Source: an uncultured Coriobacteriaceae bacterium
GTDB taxonomy: Bacteria > Actinomycetota > Coriobacteriia > Coriobacteriales > Eggerthellaceae
NCBI GenBank assembly: GCA_937937585.1
Contig: CALDCB010000008.1
Coordinates: 62,001 to 126,000, forward strand
Direction: 5' to 3'
DNA: 64,000 nucleotides
The position numbers were made by a program, and so were the translations under genes. The notes beneath the pieces were generated by a model, which saw nothing but the letters and a program-made list of their open reading frames with translations, had not been told where the DNA came from and ran no database searches. This document shows, piece after piece, positions 1-8,963 of the stretch (position 1 is the first letter of the stretch; each line of letters starts with the position of its first letter).

Positions 1-247
1 TCATGCGCTGTTTGCGCGCAGTGCGTTTCTCGCGGGCCGCTTCGCTGTCGTACGGCGCGCTCATACGCTCGGCCGCTCGCTCAGAGCGGGACTGCTTGGC
101 GAAGTCGTCGTGGGCGGAAGCCTCTTCCCCATCTTGGTTGCCCGCCTGAGCGTCGGCGTTCACTTCGGTCGCATGTTCGTCCGACAACCCCTGCGTCAAA
201 TCGGGCGCAGAGGCGCCCGTCTGTTCGTCAAGAACCTCTTCAGACAC
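1..247 (-). CDS. Probable phosphatidate cytidylyltransferase, N-terminal fragment (3' end outside window)
   Basis: An open frame begins with GTG at 247, overlapping the uppS stop by one base, and runs off the left edge, giving 82 residues. These are hydrophilic, rich in Glu, Asp and Arg, with no membrane segment yet. The position directly after pyrH-frr-uppS is the usual place of cdsA (CTP + phosphatidate to CDP-diacylglycerol, an integral membrane enzyme), and actinobacterial CdsA proteins often carry a charged N-terminal tail. The identity is inferred from position only, because no catalytic domain is visible. Translation is probably coupled to uppS. Confidence 0.5.
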   Translation of the reverse strand, partial: MSEEVLDEQTGASAPDLTQGLSDEHATEVNADAQAGNQDGEEASAHDDFAKQSRSERAAERMSAPYDSEAAREKRTARKQRM

Positions 248-1026
248 TATTCCACCGCCCCGAAACGACGGTTGCGGCTTTGGAACTCAAGCAAAGCACG
301 CAAGAGCTCATAGCGATCGAAATCGGGCCAGAGGACATCGGACACGACGAACTCGGAGTACGCGATCTGCCACAAAAGGAAATTGGAGATGCGCATCTCG
401 CCCGACGTGCGAATAACCAAGTCGGGGTCGGGAATACCCGCCGTATGGAGATGGCGCTCGATGTCGGCTTCGGTGATCTCGACCTCGGGAAGACCTGCGG
501 CGGTACGCGCAGCAGCCTCGGCGGCGACAGCACGAACAGCGTCAAGAATCTCGTCGCGACCACCGTAATTCACGGCAACCAGAAGCGTCATGCCGGTGTT
601 GTCCTTGGTTTTCTCCCATGCCTCGGCGAACGCATCGCGCGTTTTTTCAGGCAGGGCGTCAAGGTTCCCGATGGTCATGACGCGGACGTTCTCGTCATTC
701 AGGCCATCGACCTCGGCGAGCATGGTCTTGGCGAACAAATTCATAAGACCGATGACCTCGTCCTGGGGTCGCTTCCAGTTCTCGGTGGAGAACGAGTAGA
801 TGGTCAGGTAACGGACGCCCAGATCAGACGCGCAGCGAATAGTCTCGCGCACGGCCTCGATACCGGCCTTGTGCCCGTTAAGTCTGTTAAGGGCACGCTT
901 CTTCGCCCAGCGGCCGTTTCCGTCCATGATGACGGCGACATGCTGGGGAATGCGGTTCGGGTCGAGCGCAGATGCGTCCAAACCCTCAGGCAGATTCGGG
1001 AATATGTAGTCCAGAGGCTTGTTCAT
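247..1026 (-). CDS. uppS: Isoprenyl transferase (undecaprenyl diphosphate synthase)
   Basis: A cis-prenyltransferase that condenses isopentenyl diphosphate units to build the undecaprenyl carrier for cell-wall synthesis. The hallmark motif HVAVIMDGNGRWAKKR lies near the N terminus, with the catalytic Asp in MDGNGRW. SFSTENW and, near the C terminus, LVIRTSGEMRISNFLLWQ follow as in the family. The 259-residue length is typical. I chose ATG at 1026 because GAGG at 1036-1039 is nine bases upstream; a GTG at 1032 is also in frame but sits too close. It lies after frr and is followed, with one-base overlap, by the probable cdsA. Confidence 0.95.
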   Translation of the reverse strand: MNKPLDYIFPNLPEGLDASALDPNRIPQHVAVIMDGNGRWAKKRALNRLNGHKAGIEAVRETIRCASDLGVRYLTIYSFSTENWKRPQDEVIGLMNLFAKTMLAEVDGLNDENVRVMTIGNLDALPEKTRDAFAEAWEKTKDNTGMTLLVAVNYGGRDEILDAVRAVAAEAAARTAAGLPEVEITEADIERHLHTAGIPDPDLVIRTSGEMRISNFLLWQIAYSEFVVSDVLWPDFDRYELLRALLEFQSRNRRFGAVE

Positions 1027-1115
1027 AAACACCTACCTCGCAAAGTCGTGTCCACGCGTTGCCGCTCCGCCAAACAGCTGCGAACGCGGCGGCAATAAAA
1101 GAGGGATGGTCACCC

Positions 1116-1676
1116 TTAGATGGCCATGACCTCCTCTTCCTTCTTCTTGAAGGTTGCATCGACCTGAGCGATGTACTTGTCGGTGATCTTCTGAATGTCG
1201 GCCTCGGCACGCTTTGCCTCGTCTTCGGGCAGGCTGTCTTCTTTCTTTGCCTTCTCGATTGCCGTGTTGGCATCGCGGCGGGCATTGCGGACGGCAACGC
1301 GCGCTTCCTCGGCATACATCTTGCACTGCTTTACCAGCTCGCGACGACGCTCCTCGGTAAGAGCCGGGAAAGGCAGGCGGATGACCATGCCGTCGTTGTT
1401 GGGCATGACGCCCAGGTTGCTTTCGATGATGGCGCGCTCGATGGCACCCAGAACGGTTTTGTCCCAGGGCTCGATAACCAGCATGTGGGCATCGGGTGCT
1501 TTGACGCCGGCGATCTGGTTGACGGGCGTGGGCACGCCGTAGTACTCAACCTTGACCTTGTCCAAGATGGTTGCGTTCGCACGGCCGGTGCGAACGTCGG
1601 CGAAGCTGCTGGTAAGCTGGCGGATGACGCCTTCCATGCGCTCTTCTGCAGCCAGCTGGATTTCCTCGATGGTCAT
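1116..1676 (-). CDS. frr: Ribosome recycling factor
   Basis: Releases post-termination ribosomes from mRNA together with EF-G. The 186 residues match the family length. Recognisable blocks include VRTGRANATILDKVKVEYYG near the N terminus and, later, PFPALTEERRRELVK and the long charged C-terminal helix of domain I. AGGAG lies six bases before the ATG. It sits 34 bases after pyrH, the conserved pyrH-frr pair, and is followed by uppS after about 90 bases. Confidence 0.97.
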   Translation of the reverse strand: MTIEEIQLAAEERMEGVIRQLTSSFADVRTGRANATILDKVKVEYYGVPTPVNQIAGVKAPDAHMLVIEPWDKTVLGAIERAIIESNLGVMPNNDGMVIRLPFPALTEERRRELVKQCKMYAEEARVAVRNARRDANTAIEKAKKEDSLPEDEAKRAEADIQKITDKYIAQVDATFKKKEEEVMAI

Positions 1677-1710
1677 TTCTTGCTCCTTTTAGCTATCCGA
1701 ATAAGCGCGT

Positions 1711-2427
1711 TTACTCGACAGTGGTGCCGACGGGCTCGCCCTTCAATGCACGGGCGATGTTGCCCTTCTGCGTAAGGTCGAAGACGATCATGGGCATGTC
1801 GTTGTCCATGCACAGCGAGGTGGCCGTGGAATCCATGACATGAAGACCGCGATTCAGAACCTCCATGTAGGAGATCTTGTCGAAGCGCTTCGCATCGGGG
1901 TTCTTGGCGGGGTCGCTGTCGTAAACGCCGTCGACCTTGGTAGCCTTCATCAGGCAGTCGACGTCAAGCTCGCATGCACGCAGAGCTGCGGTGGTGTCGG
2001 TGGTGAAGTACGGGTTGCCGGTGCCGGCTGCCAGAATGACCACACGGCCCTTCTCGAGGTGGCGCACCGCGCGACGACGAATATAGGGCTCGGAGACTTC
2101 CTGCATGTTGATGGCGCTTTGAACGCGGCTGTAAACGCCGTGACGCTCGAAAGAATCCTGCAGAGCAAGGGCGTTCATGACCGTGGCAAGCATGCCGATG
2201 TAGTCGGCCTGGGCACGGTCCATGCCCTCGGTTGCACCGGAAACGCCGCGGAAGATGTTGCCGCCGCCGACGACGATCGCGATCTGCACGCCGTCACGCA
2301 CAACCTCGCCGATCTGCTCGGCAAGATCGTCGACGACCTTCGGGTCGATGCCGTATCCCAAGTCGCCCGCAAGCGCCTCGCCAGACAACTTCAACAGGAC
2401 GCGTTTGTACTTGTAATCGCCGGCCAT
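1711..2427 (-). CDS. pyrH: UMP kinase
   Basis: Phosphorylates UMP to UDP with ATP, the committed step towards UTP and CTP. The 238 residues start MAGDYKYKRVLLKLSGEAL, the bacterial PyrH opening, and include the glycine-rich IVVGGGNIFRG and AAGTGNPYFTTDTTAALRA blocks of the amino-acid-kinase fold. AGGAAG lies upstream of the ATG. It is the first gene of the pyrH-frr-uppS group. Unlike many bacteria, rpsB-tsf is not directly upstream but about 15 kb away. Confidence 0.97.
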   Translation of the reverse strand: MAGDYKYKRVLLKLSGEALAGDLGYGIDPKVVDDLAEQIGEVVRDGVQIAIVVGGGNIFRGVSGATEGMDRAQADYIGMLATVMNALALQDSFERHGVYSRVQSAINMQEVSEPYIRRRAVRHLEKGRVVILAAGTGNPYFTTDTTAALRACELDVDCLMKATKVDGVYDSDPAKNPDAKRFDKISYMEVLNRGLHVMDSTATSLCMDNDMPMIVFDLTQKGNIARALKGEPVGTTVE

Positions 2428-2509
2428 TTCTTTCTTCCTTTCGGCAGTAGGCTTCGCTATCTAACAGTCCATCTTAACCGAAAAAGAAGTCAGACCAAAC
2501 GTCAGACGA

Positions 2510-3910
2510 TCACTGGTTCAGAAAACCCCAAAGAGATCCTTGACCCCTGTTCGACTGCGAATTGGAACCGCCGTTGGAATTCTGGGTGGTCGAAGCAGCC
2601 TTCGAGCTGGAAGCATCCGAGCCCAGATTCACGCTGAACGTCTTCTCGGCGCCATCGCGGTTAACCTTCACGTCAACCGTGTCGTCGATGGAGCATTCGC
2701 GAACGGCAACCATCAAATCACTGGCAGACGAGATCTTCTTGCCATTGAACGAAACGATGATGTCGCCAACTTCGATGCCGGCCTCATCGGCGCCCGAGCC
2801 AGTGCTTACCGCCGAAACATACGCGCCTTCGGAAACCGCCAAACCGTAACGCTGAGCATTGGCGGAATTGACCGTGGACAGGCTCACGCCGAGTTGCGCA
2901 TGGCTGGGGGTCTCGCCTGCGATGATCTGCTGTGCGATGGCGATAGCGTAGTTGACCGGGATGGCGAACCCAACGCCCGAGTAATTGCCCGAATAGGAAG
3001 TGATCAACGTGTTAACGCCGATGACCTTGCCATTCTTGTCGACAAGCGCACCGCCGGAGTTACCAGGGTTGATGGCAGCATCGGTTTGGATCATGTTCGG
3101 GTAAATGGTGATGGACGAGCTACCCTGCGAGCTGCCGTTATAGGAGCTGGAGTTGTCGATGATCTCGGAGCGACTGGTAGCCGACACAACGCCCGTTGCC
3201 ACCGACTGCTCAAGGCCGAAGGGGCTGCCGATGGTCATGACCCACTGGCCCACGTTCAAATCGTCGGAATCGCCGATATCGGCAGGGGTCAGGCCCGAAG
3301 CGTCCTTCAACTTGATGACGGCAAGGTCGCTTGAAGCGTCGGTGCCCACGACCTCGGCGTCGTATTCCTGACCTCCCGCGTTCACCTTAAGCGCTTCGCT
3401 ACCCTCAACGACGTGATAGTTGGTAAGCACGTAGCCGTCCTCGGTAAGGACGATGCCCGAGCCCAGCGATGACTGAGAAAGATCGGTATCGTTCGACACG
3501 CCGAAGTAGCCATACGAGCTGGACTGGCTGGTGTACACATAAATGCACACAACGGACGGGAGCGCCTTCGAGGCAACCGTCTCGGCCAGCGAGGAATCCT
3601 CGCCCGAAACGTTGATGGTCGAAGGCGACTGGCTTCCCAACGTGACGGAAGAACCCGACGTGCCAGATGCCTTCGAACTGCCCAGCGCGCCAAACGCCGT
3701 GAAGCCGGCGAATGTCAAGATGCATGCAAGCAAAGCGCCCAGAAACGCCGTGAAGAAGGTTTTCGCGGTGCTGGCTCCCTTGGCGCCGTGCGAAGAATGG
3801 GAAGAAGCGCTTCCCGAAGAGCTGCGCTGAGTATACGGCGTGGAAGAACCCCGATATTCCTTCGGGGGCTCGGGTGCGCCGGGCTGCTGACCGCCGAAAC
3901 CATCGACCAT
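2510..3910 (-). CDS. HtrA/DegP-like membrane-anchored serine protease with PDZ domain
   Basis: A 466-residue envelope protease. Residues 1-50 are a disordered Ser/Pro/Gly-rich cytoplasmic tail, about 51-75 a membrane anchor, about 110-320 the trypsin-like domain and about 335-435 one PDZ domain. The catalytic triad is visible as His166 (TNYHVVEG), Asp195 (SSDLAVIKL) and Ser285 (NPGNSGGALV). The C terminus is Ser/Asn-rich. ATG at 3910 was chosen because AAGGAG lies eight bases upstream; an in-frame GTG at 3919 overlaps that site. It is monocistronic and divergent from the acetyltransferase at 4210. Its role is probably degradation of misfolded exported proteins. Confidence 0.93.
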   Translation of the reverse strand: MVDGFGGQQPGAPEPPKEYRGSSTPYTQRSSSGSASSHSSHGAKGASTAKTFFTAFLGALLACILTFAGFTAFGALGSSKASGTSGSSVTLGSQSPSTINVSGEDSSLAETVASKALPSVVCIYVYTSQSSSYGYFGVSNDTDLSQSSLGSGIVLTEDGYVLTNYHVVEGSEALKVNAGGQEYDAEVVGTDASSDLAVIKLKDASGLTPADIGDSDDLNVGQWVMTIGSPFGLEQSVATGVVSATSRSEIIDNSSSYNGSSQGSSSITIYPNMIQTDAAINPGNSGGALVDKNGKVIGVNTLITSYSGNYSGVGFAIPVNYAIAIAQQIIAGETPSHAQLGVSLSTVNSANAQRYGLAVSEGAYVSAVSTGSGADEAGIEVGDIIVSFNGKKISSASDLMVAVRECSIDDTVDVKVNRDGAEKTFSVNLGSDASSSKAASTTQNSNGGSNSQSNRGQGSLWGFLNQ

Positions 3911-4209
3911 GAAAACCACTCCTTGATTGAAACGAAACGGATCAAACCAAGCCCCGCATTAGCTTCGGGTTCACTCGAAGCATCGCGTCGCATGCCGAGT
4001 TATGCGCTTGCGCGCGCATGCGACCGACGCTTCGAATGGTTTTGTCTGTCCGACTTCGCAAACATATCACCAGCATCTGAAAAGTCGCTGAATCGAATTG
4101 AATCGTCATCTTCGCGTAACACTGGTGCATCGAATGCCCACAGGTTGCACAATGAGTGATGGTATGGTGCTTCAGAAGGAAAACCTACCAACCGAACAGG
4201 AGCAAGAAC

Positions 4210-4887
4210 ATGAAGATCGAGGGACTCATCGCGCCTGGTGCAGAAGACGTCAAGACAATCGAGAAACTTTCTTACATGATGGGCGAAAGCTTCATGGAGG
4301 AGAACTGGACGCGCGCCACCCTCGACGCTTTGGGCGAAAACGTCAGCGGCAAGCGCAAGCTCGAGCTTTCGCGCGAGATCATGCGCTTGGAGTTCACGTA
4401 CGGCACACCCTACCCCGCCTGCTATGCCACGCCCGACCTTGCCGCCTGCACCGGCGCCTACCTGAAAAGCGACCTGAACGGCGTAAGTTGGGCTGCCGTC
4501 GAGGACAAGGCGCACGCCCAAATGGCACGCGACTTCATGACGCCCAAAGAAGCCTCTGCGTACTCCGAGGCCTTCAAGCGCCTTGAGCCCGTCTCCGACT
4601 TCGACTGGGAAGCCGGCCGCGCAAAGGAAACCGGCTACGACGACTTCATCCACTTCTACGTGATCGGCGTCGACAAGAACGCACGCGGCACGGGTGCCTT
4701 CCGCCGCTTGATCGAGCCGTTCTTCGCATACGCGGACGAGCACAACGTCCCTTGCTATTTGGAAACCTACTCTGACAACCTGATCTCGCTGTACGAGCAC
4801 GTTGGCTTCAAGCAGATTAAAACCATCGAAATGTCTGGCGAGGACCTGCGCGAAACCTTGATGGAGCGTCTGCCCAACCAGAACTAG
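4210..4887 (+). CDS. GNAT-family N-acetyltransferase
   Basis: A 225-residue protein with a C-terminal GNAT fold. The acetyl-CoA loop is seen in VIGVDKNARGTGAFRRLIEP (R-x-x-G-x-G/A type), followed by PCYLETYSDNLISLYEHVGF, which matches motif B. The first half is helical and has no family I recognise. ATG at 4210 has AGGAG at 4198-4202. A frame opening upstream at 4156 lacks a ribosome site. The substrate cannot be told. It is a single gene, convergent with the ABC transporter ATPase gene 11 bases downstream. Confidence 0.85.
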   Translation: MKIEGLIAPGAEDVKTIEKLSYMMGESFMEENWTRATLDALGENVSGKRKLELSREIMRLEFTYGTPYPACYATPDLAACTGAYLKSDLNGVSWAAVEDKAHAQMARDFMTPKEASAYSEAFKRLEPVSDFDWEAGRAKETGYDDFIHFYVIGVDKNARGTGAFRRLIEPFFAYADEHNVPCYLETYSDNLISLYEHVGFKQIKTIEMSGEDLRETLMERLPNQN

Positions 4888-4898
4888 CGCGAAGCCTC

Positions 4899-5693
4899 TT
4901 ACTCGGCTTGCGAATCGCCCCTAAGAAACGCCTTGGTGCGCTCATGCTGGGGGTTTCCGATGACCTCGGCAGCAGGGCCCTGTTCGACGATGACGCCGCC
5001 ATCCATGAACACGGCCGTGTCGGCAACGTCGCGGGCGAACGCCATCTCGTGCGTGACGATGACCATGGTCATATGCTCGTCGGCAAGCTGGCGGATGACG
5101 CGCAGAACGCCTTTGGTAAGCTCGGGGTCAAGAGCGCTGGTAGGCTCGTCGAAGAACAGCACATCGGGGTTCAACGCCAACGCACGGGCAATGGCCACGC
5201 GTTGCTGCTGGCCGCCGGAAAGCTCGCAGGGAACCATGTTCTCCTTGCCCGAAAGGCCCATCTTCTCAAGCAGCGCACGAGCGGTTTCGTACGCCTGCTC
5301 TTTGGGAACTTTCTGCACGTTGATAGGCGCATCGACGATGTTTTTCATCACCGTATAGTGCGGGAACAGGTTGAAGTTCTGGAACACCAGACCGAACTTC
5401 TGGCGCGCTGCGCGAAGCGTGTCCTTCGACGCGTAAACGGACTTGCCGTCCTTGTCCTGCGCAACCTGGATATCGCCAAACGACAGCGAGCCCGAATCAA
5501 GCGTTTCAAGCAACGTGCAGCAGCGCAGAAGCGTTGACTTGCCACCGCCCGACGGGCCGATGATGGAAAGAACCTCGCCCTTGTTCACCGACAGCGAGAT
5601 GTCCTTCAGGACTTTCGTGTTGCCGAAGCTTTTCTTCGCGTGCGACAGCTGGACAAGCGTCTGCACGGTTTCGTTTTGCGGGTTTTCCGACAT
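4899..5693 (-). CDS. Polar amino-acid ABC transporter, ATP-binding protein
   Basis: A 264-residue ATPase of the GlnQ/HisP type. It shows Walker A GPSGGGKST, the signature LSGGQQQR, Walker B VLFFDEPTSALDPE and the switch His in VIVTHEM. It energises uptake through the permease encoded just upstream (36-base gap). It is the last gene of a three-gene unit: binding protein, permease, ATPase. GGAG precedes the ATG. Confidence 0.95.
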   Translation of the reverse strand: MSENPQNETVQTLVQLSHAKKSFGNTKVLKDISLSVNKGEVLSIIGPSGGGKSTLLRCCTLLETLDSGSLSFGDIQVAQDKDGKSVYASKDTLRAARQKFGLVFQNFNLFPHYTVMKNIVDAPINVQKVPKEQAYETARALLEKMGLSGKENMVPCELSGGQQQRVAIARALALNPDVLFFDEPTSALDPELTKGVLRVIRQLADEHMTMVIVTHEMAFARDVADTAVFMDGGVIVEQGPAAEVIGNPQHERTKAFLRGDSQAE

Positions 5694-5729
5694 GGGAATG
5701 CTCCTTGAGTCAAACAGCCAGTAGCGAGA

Positions 5730-6383
5730 TTAGTCGTGGTAGTAATTCATGCGCTTCTCGACGCGGCTCAGAATGAACTCGATCACGATGTTGATGATCC
5801 AGTAAATACCGGCGGCGATGACGTACGGAAGCATGCTGACCTGCGAGGCAGCGATTGCCTTAGCCTGGGTGAACATCTCCATGATGCCAAGGACGAACGC
5901 AAGCGAGGTGTCCTTGACCAGCGTGATGATCTCGTTGCCCATTGCGGGAAGGACGCGCTTGGCAACCTGGGGCAGCACGATCTTGAAGAACGTTTGCGAA
6001 CGCGTGTAGCCAAGGACCTCGGCAGCCTCGTACTGGCCGCGCGGAATGGACTGAATGCCACTGCGATAAATCTCCGCGAAGTACGCGGCGTAGTTAAAGA
6101 TGAAGCCGATGGCGCATGCCCAGAACTTCCAATCGGTGCCAAGCTGCACATGGAACAGGTAGTACGGGCCGAACATAAGAGCCATCAGCTGAAGCATGAG
6201 CGGCGTGCCGCGCATGAACGAGATGTAGATGCTGGCAAGCCACGACAACGGCTTGAACTTGCTCATACGGCAAAGCGCGATGACCACGCCCAAAGGCAGC
6301 GAGCCAACCAGCGTGATCACGAAGATCTGCGCCGTCAGGATAAGGCCCTGGCCAAGCAGGCCGAACATAACCGATAAATCCAC
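5730..6383 (-). CDS. Polar amino-acid ABC transporter, permease
   Basis: A 217-residue inner-membrane permease of the HisM/GlnP family with about five hydrophobic segments. The conserved EAA-type loop, which contacts the ATPase, is visible in GIQSIPRGQYEAAEVLGYT. It starts with GTG at 6383, preceded by AAGGA. It probably works as a homodimer, since only one permease gene is present. A stem-loop in the 180-base gap upstream separates it from the binding-protein gene. Confidence 0.95.
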   Translation of the reverse strand: MDLSVMFGLLGQGLILTAQIFVITLVGSLPLGVVIALCRMSKFKPLSWLASIYISFMRGTPLMLQLMALMFGPYYLFHVQLGTDWKFWACAIGFIFNYAAYFAEIYRSGIQSIPRGQYEAAEVLGYTRSQTFFKIVLPQVAKRVLPAMGNEIITLVKDTSLAFVLGIMEMFTQAKAIAASQVSMLPYVIAAGIYWIINIVIEFILSRVEKRMNYYHD

Positions 6384-6483
6384 GTCGTTCCTTCCTTTTC
6401 GATGACGCTTCGGGAAACGAAGCCCGCACAGGAGACATATGCCGGGCTTGACGCTTTCCGAAACGCCTCGTTACTTCCCTTTC

Positions 6484-6523
6484 ACGCGCAAACACCTCCC
6501 GCCTTACGGCAGGAGGTGCGCGT
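6484..6523 (-). terminator. Stem-loop between binding-protein and permease genes
   Basis: CACCTCC (6493-6499) pairs with GGAGGTG (6512-6518), extended inward by GCC/GGC around a TTAC loop and outward by ACGCGC/GCGCGT. There is no good T-run on the minus strand. It therefore looks more like an mRNA-stabilising or partially terminating hairpin that keeps binding-protein levels above those of the membrane subunits. Confidence 0.55.
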
Positions 6524-6564
6524 GTCATTCCACGATGTCGGTCGATCAAACGACCGAGTGAATG

Positions 6565-7422
6565 CTACTTCAAGATCCAGTTGTCGAAGGACAAACCGTA
6601 GTCGGCGTACTTCTCGCAGAGCTTCTGGATAGTGCCATCCTCGTACATTGCCTTCAGGGTCTCGGTGACGGTGTTGGCAAGCTCGGTGTCGCCCTTCTTG
6701 AAACCAACGGCGTAGTGCTCCTTGGAAAGGCTCTCGTCAAGCTGAACGTACTTGTCGCCGGTCTGAGCGATCTGGTACTGAGCGATGGACAGGTCGCATG
6801 CAACGGCGTCGACCATGCCGGAATCAAGCTGCATGAAGGCGTTGTTGTAGTCGCCGATGGTCTGGGCAGCGCCGCCGGCGAAGGTAGCTGCAAGCTCGGC
6901 CTTGCCTTCGGGATCCTCGAGAACGGAAAGAGCAGCGGAGTCGACCTGGGTCATGACGGTTTTGCCGGAAAGGTCGGCCAGCGAAGCGATGTTGCTGCCC
7001 TTCTTCACCACGACAACCTGCTCGTTGAGCATGTACGGCTCGGAGAAGGTGTAGTCGCCCTCGCGGCCTTCCATGGTGAAGCCGTTCCAAATGCAATTGA
7101 TGTTGCCGGCGTTGAGCAGGGCGTCCTTAGCGTCCCAGTCGATGGGGTCGGCCTTGAAGTCCCAACCGTTGCGGTCGGCGACTTCCTTGGCAAGGTCAAG
7201 ATCGAAGCCGGTATAGTTGCCGTCGTCGCCGACGAAGCCGTACGGCGGGTAAGCGGAGTCGAAACCGACGATGAGGGTTTTGGTTGCAGACGAGCTGGCG
7301 GAAGAGCTTCCCTGAGCGCTAGCGGATGCGCTGGAGGAAGCCTGCGAGCCGCAGCCGGCAAGTGCAAACGCAGCCAAGGCCAGCGTGGTTGCAACAGCAG
7401 CCAAGAGCTTGAACTTCTTCAT
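6565..7422 (-). CDS. Polar amino-acid ABC transporter, substrate-binding lipoprotein
   Basis: A 285-residue extracytoplasmic solute-binding protein, SBP family 3. It opens with a lipoprotein signal (MKKFKLLAAVATTLALAAFA, then the lipobox LAGC), followed by a Ser/Ala linker. The ligand-binding blocks VGFDSAYPPYGF, GFDLDLAKEVA and FTMEGREGDYTFSEPYM are present; the Arg of the last usually binds the amino-acid carboxylate. ATG at 7422 was chosen because AAGGAG lies five bases upstream; a longer frame to 7464 lacks a signal peptide. The ligand is not certain: cystine or another polar amino acid. It is driven by the promoter and operator at 7494-7550. Confidence 0.94.
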   Translation of the reverse strand: MKKFKLLAAVATTLALAAFALAGCGSQASSSASASAQGSSSASSSATKTLIVGFDSAYPPYGFVGDDGNYTGFDLDLAKEVADRNGWDFKADPIDWDAKDALLNAGNINCIWNGFTMEGREGDYTFSEPYMLNEQVVVVKKGSNIASLADLSGKTVMTQVDSAALSVLEDPEGKAELAATFAGGAAQTIGDYNNAFMQLDSGMVDAVACDLSIAQYQIAQTGDKYVQLDESLSKEHYAVGFKKGDTELANTVTETLKAMYEDGTIQKLCEKYADYGLSFDNWILK

Positions 7423-7493
7423 GTTGTCTCCTTCTTGCCGGGCGGCGCCTTGCGCGGCGGTCAACCCGTGCTCGAACTTCTATCAATTCACTA

Positions 7494-7550
7494 AATCACT
7501 TTAGAGTGCTAAAGCGATTGCGAGTATAACATACCGCCTCGCAAGCTCAA
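7494..7550 (-). promoter_or_regulatory. Promoter with overlapping operator-like inverted repeat for the amino-acid ABC operon
   Basis: On the minus strand TTGAGC (7550-7545) and TATACT (7528-7523) are separated by 16 bases. Immediately downstream lies an inverted repeat, AATCACTTTAG (7494-7504), spacer AGTG, CTAAAGCGATT (7509-7519), with 10 of 11 positions paired. Overlap with the expected transcription start suggests a repressor site. The regulator is unknown. Confidence 0.65.
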
Positions 7551-7628
7551 GCGAAGTTGCGAAAATGGAAACAATAGCCACCCAGAAGCCGCGAACGGCT
7601 GCTCTTGCACAATCGCAAAGCCTGGCGG

Positions 7629-8780
7629 CTACCTCAAGCGGAAAATGCGGGGCTCGAACGAGAACAGCTCGTCAGTCGTGATGGGCGCGCGCAGCGTGAT
7701 GCTTTTCTTCCAGCAAACATCCTGGCACAAGCCGCATTGCACGCAATCACTGGCGCTGAACTCAAGCACTTTTGATCGCATCGAGAACTCGTCGCTTGAA
7801 GGCGGGCGCTTTATCGCCGATGTTGGGCAGAACACGGCGCACATCCCGCAAGCGTTGCATTTGTTGACGTCGATGTCGACGGCGCCGAAGAACGGCAGGT
7901 CGACTATCGCCGGACCACCTTCGCCCGCGTCAGACGCATCGCCCTGAAAATCTGCCTCCCCCATAATCGCATACAACGCATTCAGCGCAGATTCGTGCCC
8001 GGGAACAGGAATGTTCGGGAGCGTGCCTTCGTCAGAAACATGCAAGCGACGACCGATATTGTCGCCCTCGCCAATGCCGAGTTCCTTCTTGATGGCCGTA
8101 TCCGCCGCCGTTGCGGCGATGTCGCGCGCCGAGCGCATCGTGTCGGCAAGGAACCCTCGCCTGGTCGAACCGAACACGCCTTCGGTTTCGGAAACGAGCA
8201 TCGCTTCGGGGAACTCGCTTACGCGCGAAACGCGCGCCTCAAGCCCGCCCGCAGCAAGCACCTGGTTGGCGGAGTCAACCGCAGCATCAACCGTCTCGCT
8301 CACGAACCCGTATTTGCACGACGAGCAACCGCCATCGATCAACAGCACCCCCGTGGCACCATCGACAATCGGAGAAAGCAGGTCAACCGCCGCCAAACGC
8401 CCGAAGCAAGGAACTTCAACGAACCTGCCAGGATCGGCAACCTGACGCGCAGCCATACGCGCGCAGGCCACTGCGGCAACCCCGTCGTTCGCCTCGCGCA
8501 CGACCGCAAGTTGCTGGGCAAGCTGCGAAGCCGTGGGCTCGATGGCACGGATCGCCTCGGTTGGGCACGCCGCCACGCACAGCCCGCAATCGACACAGTG
8601 GGTCGTGGTCAATTTGATTTTGTTTCGATCGACCGATATCGCGTCATTCGGACAGACTTCGACGCACGCCCTGCAATGGGCGTTCCTGTTGCGCACGGCC
8701 ACGCAGCTGTCCTGCAAGACAACAACACGGCGCTTATCTAAAGATTCTGCAACATCGACCAAGTCGTTCACGCTGGGCAT
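7629..8780 (-). CDS. Multi-cluster 4Fe-4S ferredoxin-domain protein
   Basis: A 383-residue soluble protein with two ferredoxin-like domains flanking a roughly 200-residue middle region. N-terminal Cys: C36, C39, C43-Pro, where the first Cys of the usual CxxCxxCxxxCP is replaced by Asn33 and C26 may substitute; then a complete C62-C65-C68-C72-Pro. The C-terminal part holds CNACGMCAVFCP and CVQCGLCQDVCW. The middle includes GGCSSCKYG, another possible metal site. ATG at 8780 has GAGGT seven bases before it. It is probably an electron-transfer protein, but no partner oxidoreductase is adjacent and I cannot name the family. Confidence 0.8.
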   Translation of the reverse strand: MPSVNDLVDVAESLDKRRVVVLQDSCVAVRNRNAHCRACVEVCPNDAISVDRNKIKLTTTHCVDCGLCVAACPTEAIRAIEPTASQLAQQLAVVREANDGVAAVACARMAARQVADPGRFVEVPCFGRLAAVDLLSPIVDGATGVLLIDGGCSSCKYGFVSETVDAAVDSANQVLAAGGLEARVSRVSEFPEAMLVSETEGVFGSTRRGFLADTMRSARDIAATAADTAIKKELGIGEGDNIGRRLHVSDEGTLPNIPVPGHESALNALYAIMGEADFQGDASDAGEGGPAIVDLPFFGAVDIDVNKCNACGMCAVFCPTSAIKRPPSSDEFSMRSKVLEFSASDCVQCGLCQDVCWKKSITLRAPITTDELFSFEPRIFRLR

Positions 8781-8963
8781 GGGCGCACCTCGCTTTCGAA
8801 ACGGAAGTATACCAGCGTCAAACGATGGAATCGCAGCGATCGCCCCACTACGCCGCATACGGCGCGGTAGAATTCACCCTTGCGCAAATCAACCTCTGGC
8901 ACTCGCCTTCGGACAGTCACCAGACCATGCGCAAGAACCGAAACCCGCAACCGGAGCCAGCCC

